A DNA stretch of 64,000 nt, taken from contig NZ_LR535679.1 in NCBI RefSeq assembly GCF_900699785.1, positions 1,054,001-1,118,000 of the forward strand, in the 5' to 3' direction. The notes under the pieces were generated by a model. That model was not told the origin of the DNA. It ran no database searches and saw only the letters and a program-made list of their open reading frames with translations. Within the stretch, counting starts at the first letter, position 1. Each line of letters opens with the position of its first letter. Both the position numbers and the translations under genes were made by a program. Of this stretch, positions 1 to 7,320 are shown piece after piece. Origin of the DNA: Campylobacter showae (lineage in GTDB: Bacteria > Campylobacterota > Campylobacteria > Campylobacterales > Campylobacteraceae).

Positions 1-63
1 CCGCCTTCGCTGCAAGTTGTACACAAAGCAGACAAAGCCCTTGTTTTCGATATTGTAGTCCAT
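1..63 (-). CDS. Partial N-terminus of an unidentified gene downstream of dsbA
   Basis: An ATG on the minus strand at 63-61 overlaps the dsbA stop codon (TAATG) and the frame stays open for 21 codons to the window edge (begins MDYNIENKG). Such overlap usually means translational coupling within an operon. An AAGGAG lies about 14 nt upstream, further than ideal. Too short to identify; a chance open frame is possible. Confidence 0.35.
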   Translation of the reverse strand, partial: MDYNIENKGFVCFVYNLQRRR

Positions 64-716
64 TATTTTGCTAGCAGCTCCTTGACTGCCGCCGCCATCG
101 CGTCTACCGAGCCGATCGCCTTCACGTTGATCAGGTACTTACCGCCGACCACGTATGCAGGCACGCCCTGGATCTTAGCCACGTCGTAGCTATCGTCCCA
201 TGTTTTTAGGATCTCTTGAGCGCGCTCGCTGGCTAGCGCCTTGTCGTAGTCCGCGTCGCTCACGCCCGCCGCGCTAAGAGCCTCTTTGATAAACCTAGCC
301 TTATCTTTGCCGCCGTTAAAATCGTCATCCTTATCGTGAGTGGCCTTGTAGATCGCAAATTTAGCCTTTTTAAATTTGGACTTATCGCTAAGCAAACTAA
401 CATCGCTAGCCTCGTCTAAAACGATCATCGCGGCAAAAATTTTGCTCGCCGTTTCGCCCAGTTTGCCCTTTGTTTTTAGGTGGTACGGGATAAATTTGAC
501 TCCGTCTAGCTCGCTAAATAGCTTCGGCGTGACGGTTCGGTCAAATTTGTAGCAGTGGACGCACTCGTAGCTAAAGACCTTTACTACGCTATCTTTAGGC
601 ACGCTTAGAGGCTTTTCTAGCGTCTGATAGTCCGTGCCTTCCTCCAGCGCGTTTGCACCGATGCCCAGCAAGCAAACGGCGGCTAGAGCTCGTATAATCT
701 TGGAGATCGTTTTCAT
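63..716 (-). CDS. dsbA: Periplasmic thiol:disulfide oxidoreductase, DsbA/DsbL family
   Basis: Oxidises cysteine pairs in exported proteins. The 217-residue product has a cleavable signal peptide (about residues 1-23, ending ANA), then a thioredoxin-fold active site CVHC at 52-55 in the context SYECVHCYKF, and a cis-proline loop near residue 185 (QGVPAYVV). Length is normal for DsbA. It lies on the same strand just downstream of astA, 253 bp away. In uropathogenic E. coli and Salmonella an assT gene is paired with dsbL/dsbI, because the sulfotransferase needs one disulfide; the same logic is likely here. Whether this protein is the general DsbA or the AstA-dedicated DsbL cannot be settled from sequence alone. 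Confidence 0.9.
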   Translation of the reverse strand: MKTISKIIRALAAVCLLGIGANALEEGTDYQTLEKPLSVPKDSVVKVFSYECVHCYKFDRTVTPKLFSELDGVKFIPYHLKTKGKLGETASKIFAAMIVLDEASDVSLLSDKSKFKKAKFAIYKATHDKDDDFNGGKDKARFIKEALSAAGVSDADYDKALASERAQEILKTWDDSYDVAKIQGVPAYVVGGKYLINVKAIGSVDAMAAAVKELLAK

Positions 717-861
717 CGAGTTTCCTTTACGGTAATTTTTAAAGATTGTATAAAATAAAGGGTAAATTTGAGATTAAGCAGGCTAAACTCGGCAAATTTG
801 ACGGGTTAAATTTGACGGCGTTGCGGATAAGATTTCGGCAAGCGGATTAAATTTAAACAAA

Positions 862-899
862 GCGGCGAGCCGAATTTTCTCTCAAATTTTACTCGCCGC
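862..899 (-). terminator. Possible terminator after astA (weak)
   Basis: GCGGCGAG at 862-869 is complementary to CTCGCCGC at 892-899, separated by 22 nt. Read on the minus strand it follows astA and is followed by a T-rich TTTGTTT. The long loop makes it a weak candidate. The rest of the 717-969 gap shows only AAATTT-rich sequence. Confidence 0.35.
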
Positions 900-969
900 A
901 AAATCCCAAATCCAGCCGCGCGCCCGATTTTGACGGCGGCTAGAAAAACTAAACCGGAAAAGGCTAAAT

Positions 970-2742
970 TTAATAGTTAAAGATATTCGGATCGATCACC
1001 ATCGCGCGGTAGGCTACGTCGTCTCTAGACGCCGACTCCACGTCCATCTCAAATTTGACGTCGTTGCTCTTCGGATCGATCTCCACGAGCACCATTTTGA
1101 TCGTCTTATCGGGCTTTAACAGATAGACGTTCGAGCTTGAGATGAAGTACGTGCTTTTATCCTTTTGCCACTCCACGATGCTAGTAACCGCGCTATAGAA
1201 GTCAAATCCGCGCTCCTTGCCAAACTCCCACGTCTGCTCGACGGTGCCCTTTTTCTCGTCGATCTTGTACTCGACTGCGCGAGAGTATTTTTCCTCTTTT
1301 AGCGCAGGCTGCTCCATGCCTCGGCCGTCGCCGTTGTCAAATACGCTGATGTGCTTTACAGAGCCCTTGTTATCATAGCGCGGAGTGAGCCACGCGGTGT
1401 GCTGCGTCCACGACCAGTCGAAATCGCCCTCGCATTTTGAGTTTTCGCATTTGATTTTGTTGCCGTTTTTATCCACGGGCACTAGCACTTTTTCTTTAAA
1501 GTCCGCACTCCAGCCCTCAGGACTTGCTAGGATCCATTTTACCTTTTTGTCGCGGCCGATCTTAACGATGCCTTGGTGGCGAAGCGAGAGGATGATGCCG
1601 TCGTCGCTAGGATCGTGCGAGATCGAGTTTACGTGCGCCCAGTTGCGTCCCGTGCCGGTCGAGGTCACGTCGCCGAATGGCAGATCGTCGCTGATTTTGA
1701 TCTCTTTGGCGTCCATGTCGATATTTAGGCACACGGCGCGAGCGTCAAGAGCCTTGATGAGGTTGCTGCGGTAGACGTTTTTGCCGAAAATTTCATTCAG
1801 ATCCCACTCGTCCACGACCTTGCCGCTGCCGTCCACTTCGATGATATGATCTCTGATCGTGTGCGAGAGCCTGCCATCTGCGTGGTGGTAGTTGTACTTA
1901 CCGACGCGAAGCAGTAAGTGATCATTTTTTAGCGGCATTACTTCGTGGCTAAGATCGATGTAGCCGCGCGGCAGCTCGCGATTATACACCTCCTTGCCCA
2001 TCATATCGTAGCGCATATATCGCTGCGCCATACCCCAGCTCAGATCGCCGTTTGGCAGCTGATGAAAGCCCATCATCATGCCGCCGTCCATCACTCTGCG
2101 CTCGCTGCGGTCGTAAAATTTCTGATAGTCCAGATACCATCTGACCTCGCCCTGCGTATCGACGACGAAATTTTCGGTGAAGTCGTTCCAGCTAGCGGCA
2201 CCGCCGTTTTTCCAGTCAAGCGGCTTATAAACGCTCGTGATCGTGTTGTTGATGAGATAGAGCCTGTTTTTAAACGCAGGATCGACCTTTTTGACCTTCA
2301 TCTTTTGCATTTGGCTAAATCTATAATCGCGGCTATACGTCACGATCGGCTGGGCGTAAATTTTATACTTTTCGACCTTCTTTTCGCCGTTAAAAACGTA
2401 GCTTACTTCGACCTCGTTTAGATAGTCGGGATAAAGTCCCCAGATCGGCACGCCGTCATGCGTCAGCAGCGCATGCTCGGAGACGTTATAGGCGATGTCG
2501 ATACCGCCGCCAGGTTTGCCCAGAACCCGCACGTGGATATCCTTGATATCCTTGCCGGCGCGATCGATGATAGCGGTCAGAGGCGCCACGTCGTAGGGGT
2601 TAATAAACACCGAACCAAGCTCGCCCTGCACCTTCACCTGATGCGCTAGCACCGCAGCGCTCGCCGTCTGCGGCACCGCTATAAACGCGCCGCCCGCTAA
2701 GGCCGCAGCCAAAACGATAGAACCGAAAAAACTCTTACGCAT
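970..2742 (-). CDS. astA: Arylsulfate sulfotransferase (ASST)
   Basis: Periplasmic PAPS-independent enzyme that moves a sulfate group from one aryl sulfate to a phenolic acceptor through a sulfo-histidine intermediate. The 590-residue product has a signal peptide (1-29, ending ASA) and the family's beta-propeller layout. The likely catalytic histidine is H448 (WTQHTAW). Supporting residues of the family are seen at H266 (LSHEV), N372 (HVNSISHD) and R388 (LRHQG). C432 and C437 (CENSKC) sit just before the catalytic histidine, matching the conserved single disulfide of E. coli ASST. This explains the neighbouring dsbA. Upstream is a 200-bp AT-rich gap shared with the divergent tautomerase gene. 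Confidence 0.93.
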   Translation of the reverse strand: MRKSFFGSIVLAAALAGGAFIAVPQTASAAVLAHQVKVQGELGSVFINPYDVAPLTAIIDRAGKDIKDIHVRVLGKPGGGIDIAYNVSEHALLTHDGVPIWGLYPDYLNEVEVSYVFNGEKKVEKYKIYAQPIVTYSRDYRFSQMQKMKVKKVDPAFKNRLYLINNTITSVYKPLDWKNGGAASWNDFTENFVVDTQGEVRWYLDYQKFYDRSERRVMDGGMMMGFHQLPNGDLSWGMAQRYMRYDMMGKEVYNRELPRGYIDLSHEVMPLKNDHLLLRVGKYNYHHADGRLSHTIRDHIIEVDGSGKVVDEWDLNEIFGKNVYRSNLIKALDARAVCLNIDMDAKEIKISDDLPFGDVTSTGTGRNWAHVNSISHDPSDDGIILSLRHQGIVKIGRDKKVKWILASPEGWSADFKEKVLVPVDKNGNKIKCENSKCEGDFDWSWTQHTAWLTPRYDNKGSVKHISVFDNGDGRGMEQPALKEEKYSRAVEYKIDEKKGTVEQTWEFGKERGFDFYSAVTSIVEWQKDKSTYFISSSNVYLLKPDKTIKMVLVEIDPKSNDVKFEMDVESASRDDVAYRAMVIDPNIFNY

Positions 2743-2905
2743 ATTCGCTCCTTTTGGGTAAATTTAGCTAATTTTACTACTACCAAATCACATAATAATC
2801 ATACTAGCTTTAAATTTTACTTAAATATCAAATTTAAAGCTATATTTTAATAAAAAGGCTTAAATTTTAAAACGAGAGCGAGCCGGATAACGGGTCAAAT
2901 TTTGA

Positions 2906-2911
2906 TATAAT
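2906..2911 (+). promoter_or_regulatory. -10 box of the tautomerase-bcp operon
   Basis: TATAAT in TTTGATATAATTAG, 33 nt upstream of the ATG at 2944, with AAGGAGA as ribosome binding site at about 2933-2939. Campylobacter sigma-70 promoters typically have a clear -10 and no strong -35, as here. Confidence 0.6.
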
Positions 2912-2943
2912 TAGCCCGAATTTATCAAATTTAAGGAGAAAAA

Positions 2944-3147
2944 ATGCCTTTCATAAACGTAAAAATGGCAGGCCCGGAGCCGACAAAAGAGCAAAAGCAA
3001 AAGCTGGTCGAGGAGATGACCGACACCATGGTGCGCGTGCTGGGCAAAAATCGCGAGCGAGTGCAAATCTATATCGAGACATACGACGCAAGCTCGATAG
3101 GCTCGGGCGGCAAGACGCTTGAGGAGATTAGAAAGGAGCAAAAATGA
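2944..3147 (+). CDS. 4-oxalocrotonate tautomerase family protein
   Basis: A 67-residue protein of the tautomerase superfamily. The catalytic N-terminal proline, exposed when Met1 is removed, is present (MPFINVKMAG), followed by the typical K-E-Q-K helix (TKEQKQKLVEEMTDTMVRVLGK) and a strand containing R and Y residues (RVQIYIETYD). Members convert 2-hydroxymuconate to oxalocrotonate, but most short homologues in bacteria without aromatic catabolism have unknown substrates. Its stop overlaps the start of bcp by 4 nt (ATGA), so the two are co-translated; the pairing may point to a redox or stress context. Strong RBS AAGGAGA. Confidence 0.85.
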   Translation: MPFINVKMAGPEPTKEQKQKLVEEMTDTMVRVLGKNRERVQIYIETYDASSIGSGGKTLEEIRKEQK

Positions 3148-3641
3148 GCGAATTTTCTAAAGAGGATTTGGAACGAAAAATCACGCTAGTAGCGGGCGAT
3201 ACGGCGCCCGAGTTTAGCCTAGAAAACGCCGACGGCGTAAGCGTCAGCCTAAAAGACTTCGTCGGTAAAAACGTCGTGCTGTATTTTTACCCAAAGGACA
3301 ACACTCCGGGCTGCACGACCGAAGCATGCGAATTTAGCGCGCTTTACGACGATTTTATCGCTAAAGACACCGTGATCGTGGGAGTAAGCCCCGATAGCGT
3401 CAAGTCACACGCGGGCTTTGCGCAAAAACAGAGCCTAAAACACATCCTGCTAAGCGACCCCGCGCACGAAGTCGCCAAACTCTACGGCGTCTGGCAGGTG
3501 AAAAAAAACTACGGCAAAGAGTATCTGGGTATCGCGCGCTCGACCTTTGTGATCGGCAAGGACGGCAAAGTCGCGAAGGTGTATAAGAGCGTGAAGGCAA
3601 AGGAGCATGCGGCAAAGGTTTTGGCCGATCTAGTTAAATAA
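3144..3641 (+). CDS. bcp: Thiol peroxidase, BCP/PrxQ-type peroxiredoxin
   Basis: Cytoplasmic peroxiredoxin reducing hydrogen and organic peroxides with electrons from thioredoxin. The 165-residue product contains the peroxidatic cysteine C57 in TPGCTTEACEF and the resolving cysteine C62 five residues later, the signature of atypical 2-Cys BCP enzymes. The YFYPKDNTPG segment (47-56) forms the standard active-site loop. It is the second gene of a two-gene operon and overlaps the tautomerase stop codon by 4 nt. Length and motifs are normal for the family. Confidence 0.94.
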   Translation: MSEFSKEDLERKITLVAGDTAPEFSLENADGVSVSLKDFVGKNVVLYFYPKDNTPGCTTEACEFSALYDDFIAKDTVIVGVSPDSVKSHAGFAQKQSLKHILLSDPAHEVAKLYGVWQVKKNYGKEYLGIARSTFVIGKDGKVAKVYKSVKAKEHAAKVLADLVK

Positions 3642-4237
3642 ATTTGCTTGGCGGCTTGTCTCGCGAGCGCTTTTAAATGATTTTTGCTTCGCTGCACTCG
3701 CAACTGTAAGCAGAACGTAAATTTCGCCCTGCGACAGACTACATGTCTAGTCTTGGGACGAAATTTACTTCAAAACATTTAAAATCATCTCACGATACTT
3801 TGCCTTAGCTTTTTTACGTCCAAATTTGAGTCGCCGAAACCCGCAACTTGACGGCGTTAAATTTAACTCTGCCGTAAATTTAAAATGTGTGGCGCAGTAA
3901 CACCATATAAACCTGCACGTAGTGCAGCAACTTCTCACGTGCAGTGGGGTTAGAGAGGGCTTGGGAGAGGAAGGGGCGACGCTTCGTAAGTAGAATCCCC
4001 CTTCCTCTCCCAAAAAAAGAAAAAGGGAGCTCTTTTGCTTCAGCTACGCTTCACAACTGCAAAGCAAAGCGTAATTTAAGCACAACCCCCTTTAACAAGA
4101 AAGATTAAATTTAATGCACAGCGCTAAATTTAATCAAACCAAATTTAGCGCCTTAAAGGCGCGGGTCTCGGTGCGTCAAATTTAAAATATTCCCCGCAAA
4201 TTTAACCTAAAATCCCGTCAAATTTCCGCTCAAATTT
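3642..4237. other. Gene-free stretch between bcp and the aldehyde dehydrogenase
   Basis: No credible ORF on either strand. It holds several AAATTT-containing blocks, and one long perfect inverted repeat listed separately. The rest looks like ordinary spacer or decayed sequence. Confidence 0.6.
3961..4013. repeat. 16-bp perfect inverted repeat (pyrimidine/purine arms)
   Basis: TTGGGAGAGGAAGGGG at 3961-3976 is exactly complementary to 3998-4013, with a 21-nt loop. One arm is nearly all purine and the other nearly all pyrimidine. No T-tract follows on either strand (the right arm is followed by A7), so it is not a standard rho-independent terminator. Function unknown. Confidence 0.7.
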
Positions 4238-4277
4238 TTGATAACGATTATTTTCTAATTATCAAAATATTTATAAT
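4238..4277 (+). promoter_or_regulatory. Operator-like dyad and -10 box of the aldehyde dehydrogenase gene
   Basis: TTGATAA (4238-4244) and TTATCAA (4259-4265) form an inverted repeat around GATAACGATTATTTTC, which resembles the GATAAT-type hexamer series of Fur boxes. It sits directly upstream of TATAAT at 4272-4277, where a repressor would block RNA polymerase. Assignment to Fur is inference; another AT-rich dyad-binding regulator would fit too. Confidence 0.5.
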
Positions 4278-4323
4278 GGAGGAGTAATATTTCAGTTATT
4301 AAATAATCTTTCAAGGAGAAAAA

Positions 4324-5784
4324 ATGGTTAAGTTACAAGAAAAATACGGCCTTTTTATAAACGGAAAATTCGTCCCCGCAAGCAGCGGCAAGACGCTAGA
4401 TACCTTTGATCCCGCCACCGGCAAAAAGCTAGCCGCGATCGCGGACGCGAGTAAAGAGGATGTGGACGCCGCGGTCAAGGCCGCGCGCGAAGCGTTTAAG
4501 ACGTTTCGCCATAGCACGGTGAGCGAGCGAAGCAGAATTTTGCTCAAAATCGCCGATATAATCGACGCAAACAAAGACTTTTTAGCCGCAGTCGAGACGA
4601 TGGACAACGGCAAGCCTATCCGCGAGACGCTAAACGTGGACGTGCCGTACGCGGCGGAGCATTTTAGGTACTTTGCCGGCGTGATCCAGGGCGAAGAAGG
4701 TAGCGCAAACGTGCTCGAAGAAAAGCACCTCTCGCTAATCTTACGCGAGCCTATCGGCGTCGTAGCGCAGATCGTGCCGTGGAATTTCCCGTTTTTGATG
4801 GCGGCGTGGAAGCTAGCTCCCGTCATCGCAGCCGGCGACACGAGCGTGCTAAAGCCGTCGTCTGAAACGAGCCTGAGCGTGCTCGAGCTAATGCGCCTCA
4901 TCAAAGACGTGCTGCCAAAAGGCGTCGTAAACGTAATCACGGGCAAAGGCAGCGGCGCCGGAGCGTTTTTACAAAAGCATAGCGGCATCGACAAGATCGC
5001 ATTTACCGGCTCAACCGAGATCGGACGCGAGATCGCTATCTCGGCGGCCGAAAAAATCATCCCGGCAACGCTCGAGCTAGGCGGCAAATCAGCCAACATC
5101 ATCTACGCCGACGCGGACTTTGATCTGGCTCTAGACGGCGTTCAGATGGGTATTTTGTTTAACCAAGGGCAAGTTTGCTGCGCGGGCAGTAGGATATTTG
5201 TCGAGGAGAAAATTTACGACAAATTTATCGCCGCGGCTGTGGAGAAATTTAAAAATCTAAAAGTCGGCGATCCGCTCGATCCAAAGACGCAAATGGGCTC
5301 TCAAATTAACGCCAAACAAGCCGCCAAAATCGTCGAGTACATCAATATCGGCGTCAAAGAAGGCGCTAAAATCGCCGTCGGAGGCAAACTCGCGGCTGCG
5401 GGCGATAGCTTCGTCGAGCCGACGCTGCTAGTGGACGTGAGCAACGATATGCGCGTAGCCAGAGAGGAGATTTTCGGCCCGGTAGGCGTCGTGATCAAAT
5501 TTAAAAACGAGGACGAGCTCATCAAGATGGTAAACGACAGCGAATACGGCCTGGGCGGCGGCGTCTTCACGCAGGACATCACTCGCGCTATCCGCACCGC
5601 TCGCGCGATGGAGACGGGCCGAGTGTGGATAAACTGCTACAACCAGATCCCGGCGGGCAGCCCGTTCGGCGGCTACAAGAGCTCGGGCATCGGCCGCGAA
5701 ACGCACAAAATCATCCTTGAGCACTACACTCAGATGAAAAATATCATGGTAAATTTGACGGGCAAGGTTAGTTCGTTTTATTAG
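4324..5784 (+). CDS. NAD(P)-dependent aldehyde dehydrogenase
   Basis: Oxidises an aldehyde to its carboxylic acid in the cytoplasm. The 486-residue protein shows every core residue of the class 1/2 ALDH family: N154 in VPWNFPF, K177 in VLKPSS, the coenzyme loop FTGSTEIG (227-234), general base E251 in LELGGKS, and nucleophile C285 in NQGQVCCAGSR. C-terminal GSPFGGYKSSGIGRE is also typical. It resembles the betaine-aldehyde/phenylacetaldehyde branch; the substrate cannot be told from sequence. RBS AAGGAGA lies 6 nt before the ATG. A single-gene unit: a terminator follows and an operator-like dyad precedes it, suggesting regulated expression. Confidence 0.92.
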   Translation: MVKLQEKYGLFINGKFVPASSGKTLDTFDPATGKKLAAIADASKEDVDAAVKAAREAFKTFRHSTVSERSRILLKIADIIDANKDFLAAVETMDNGKPIRETLNVDVPYAAEHFRYFAGVIQGEEGSANVLEEKHLSLILREPIGVVAQIVPWNFPFLMAAWKLAPVIAAGDTSVLKPSSETSLSVLELMRLIKDVLPKGVVNVITGKGSGAGAFLQKHSGIDKIAFTGSTEIGREIAISAAEKIIPATLELGGKSANIIYADADFDLALDGVQMGILFNQGQVCCAGSRIFVEEKIYDKFIAAAVEKFKNLKVGDPLDPKTQMGSQINAKQAAKIVEYINIGVKEGAKIAVGGKLAAAGDSFVEPTLLVDVSNDMRVAREEIFGPVGVVIKFKNEDELIKMVNDSEYGLGGGVFTQDITRAIRTARAMETGRVWINCYNQIPAGSPFGGYKSSGIGRETHKIILEHYTQMKNIMVNLTGKVSSFY

Positions 5785-5806
5785 AATTTCGCTTAATGCA
5801 ACTTTA

Positions 5807-5831
5807 GGTCGGGCGCTTTGCTCGGCCTTTT
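5807..5831 (+). terminator. Rho-independent terminator of the aldehyde dehydrogenase gene
   Basis: GGTCGGGC (5807-5814), loop GCTTT, GCTCGGCC (5820-5827) with two G-U pairs, followed by TTTTA. Confidence 0.65.
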
Positions 5832-6024
5832 ACATATTTTTTGACTTTTTGAATTTGACGAAACTCTCGTAAATTTGCATAAATTTAGAACCGATTTTAT
5901 CCGTGCAAAGCACAAATTTAATGCCAAGTCGCCTATTTTGCACCGAAATAAAATCGCCCTCTAGGCCAAAAATAATCGTCAAATTTGGCCAAATTTAGCC
6001 TTGTGTATTCGTGTCGCTAAATTT

Positions 6025-6864
6025 CTAAATTTTAGAGTGCTGACTCTCGCGTTTCATCACGAATTTCTCCGCAAATTTGCCGAAAAAATGATACCCCGAG
6101 CCGGCCTGCGCGATCACGTCTAAAAGCTCATCCGCGCGCGTAGTATAAATACCGCCAGCGCAGCTCACGCCTCTATCAAAAAGCGCCTTGGGCGACATCG
6201 AGACGGTCGGACCGACGACGATGGCGTCGGCACCGCTCTTTTTTAGGCTCAGGATATCCTCCAGTGTGTCGTTTAGCAGCGTGACGCCGGTTATGATGAG
6301 ATTATCGGCCGCCCTGATCGCATCTGCAGCCTCTTCTTGCGGAATAAAATACTTAAGCTCATCGTCTTTTAGCGCGCTCTTATCAAGCTCCAAGATACGA
6401 AAATCAAGGCCGTTTTTCATCATAAATTTGATGTAAGGCACCAGCGCGCCCACGATCACGCTAAACGAGCCGCGCTTGATAGCTAGCTCTTCAAAAGGAT
6501 CGGCCCTAAATTTAGTCGCATACGGACTAGCCGAGCGTTCGTAGCACGTCTGCGAAAGTGTGTTTAGGGCGGCTACGGCGATGGTTTTTTTAATAGGACT
6601 CTCGCTAGATAGATCTTTTAAAAGAGTTTTTACATTTTTGCCGCAAATATTGCCGGAATTTGGCATTACCATAGCTTGTGACGGGCAACAAACGGCCTGC
6701 GGAAAGGACTTTAACGGAGTGTAGCTCACGCCGCAAACTCCGTTACTTAGCTTTACGCCAGTGAAAAATAGCCCGACCACTACGCGCTGCACGCTTAAGT
6801 TTTCTATTTCGTCGCCTAAATTTTCATAAATTTGACTTAGGGTATCGCTTAAAATTTGACCCAT
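6025..6864 (-). CDS. DUF364 / putative heavy-metal-chelation family protein
   Basis: Cytoplasmic protein with an N-terminal DUF4213-like part (GLFFTGVKLSNGVCGVSYTP) and a C-terminal DUF364 Rossmann-like domain ending in VVGPTVSMSPKALFDRGVSCAGGI. Structural work on relatives suggested metal or ligand binding, but no reaction is established. Cysteine-rich segment around QAVCCPSQ and GNICGKN could bind metal. I place the start at the ATG at 6864, which has AAAGGAG 6 nt upstream, rather than at the TTG 30 nt further upstream. It is the last host-type gene before the integrated element. Confidence 0.8.
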   Translation of the reverse strand: MGQILSDTLSQIYENLGDEIENLSVQRVVVGLFFTGVKLSNGVCGVSYTPLKSFPQAVCCPSQAMVMPNSGNICGKNVKTLLKDLSSESPIKKTIAVAALNTLSQTCYERSASPYATKFRADPFEELAIKRGSFSVIVGALVPYIKFMMKNGLDFRILELDKSALKDDELKYFIPQEEAADAIRAADNLIITGVTLLNDTLEDILSLKKSGADAIVVGPTVSMSPKALFDRGVSCAGGIYTTRADELLDVIAQAGSGYHFFGKFAEKFVMKRESQHSKI

Positions 6865-6894
6865 GATAGGCTCCTTTGCTGATATAGGTGGCAA

Positions 6895-7130
6895 ATTTAC
6901 GGAAATTTTACAGCAAACTATTTGAAATTTTATTAATCCATATCATATCTGAAATATACGGCACGCTGCGGCGTAAATTTAGTCAAATTTTAATGCTAAA
7001 AAACTAAATACAATTTGAACTCTGAGCAAAACCTTGAACGTTTAAAAAATATCTTGCCATATACAGCTATAAAGAGGTTATAAAAATAATTGTCTTTTTT
7101 TAGAAAGAAGTTTGGATTTTAAAAATAGTA
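6895..7130. other. AT-rich spacer between the host gene and the left att site
   Basis: No gene visible. The sequence becomes markedly more AT-rich from about 6.9 kb, marking the approach to the element's left end. Confidence 0.5.
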
Positions 7131-7159
7131 TTTGGATGGTGCGGATGAAAGGACTTGAA
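7131..7159. repeat. Left attachment site: duplicated tRNA-Leu 3' end
   Basis: Identical over 29 bp to 25312-25340. Starts TTTGGATGGTGCGGATGAAA; contains the complement of CCA, the acceptor strand and part of the T arm of tRNA-Leu, plus 6 bp of downstream flank. Five mismatches then a shared ACGCCG (7165-7170 versus 25346-25351) suggest the ancestral identity segment was longer. Confidence 0.85.
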
Positions 7160-7227
7160 AAAATACGCCGCAGATTTATTAAGGATTATATAAGTTTATA
7201 TAGTCCTAAAATACGATATTTTAAGCT

Positions 7228-7254
7228 GATTATAACTTTTTTAGAATTATAATC
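7228..7254 (+). promoter_or_regulatory. Integrase promoter overlapped by an inverted repeat
   Basis: GATTATAA (7228-7235) and TTATAATC (7247-7254) are perfect complements with 11 nt between. The right arm contains the -10 hexamer TATAAT (7248-7253) for the integrase. A regulator binding this dyad would shut off integrase transcription. Confidence 0.55.
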
Positions 7255-7266
7255 CTATCGCCAAAT

Positions 7267-7287
7267 GGGTTACCCAGTGGGTTACCC
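7267..7287. repeat. Two direct GGGTTACCC sites, 12-bp period (left arm sites?)
   Basis: GGGTTACCC occurs at 7267-7275 and 7279-7287, in the integrase leader. A matching pair (GGGCTACCC, GGGTTACCT) with the same 12-bp period lies at 25251-25271 near the right att site. Paired short repeats near both att cores are typical of arm-type integrase or excisionase binding sites. Confidence 0.55.
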
Positions 7288-7320
7288 AAAGCGGCGCAAA
7301 GGATTTTAAAAAGGACTCAA

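Noticed and set aside
4311..5102. 263-codon open frame on the minus strand opposite the aldehyde dehydrogenase
   Set aside because: It is a codon-bias shadow of a gene with all catalytic motifs; low-complexity S/P/A composition and no ribosome binding site.
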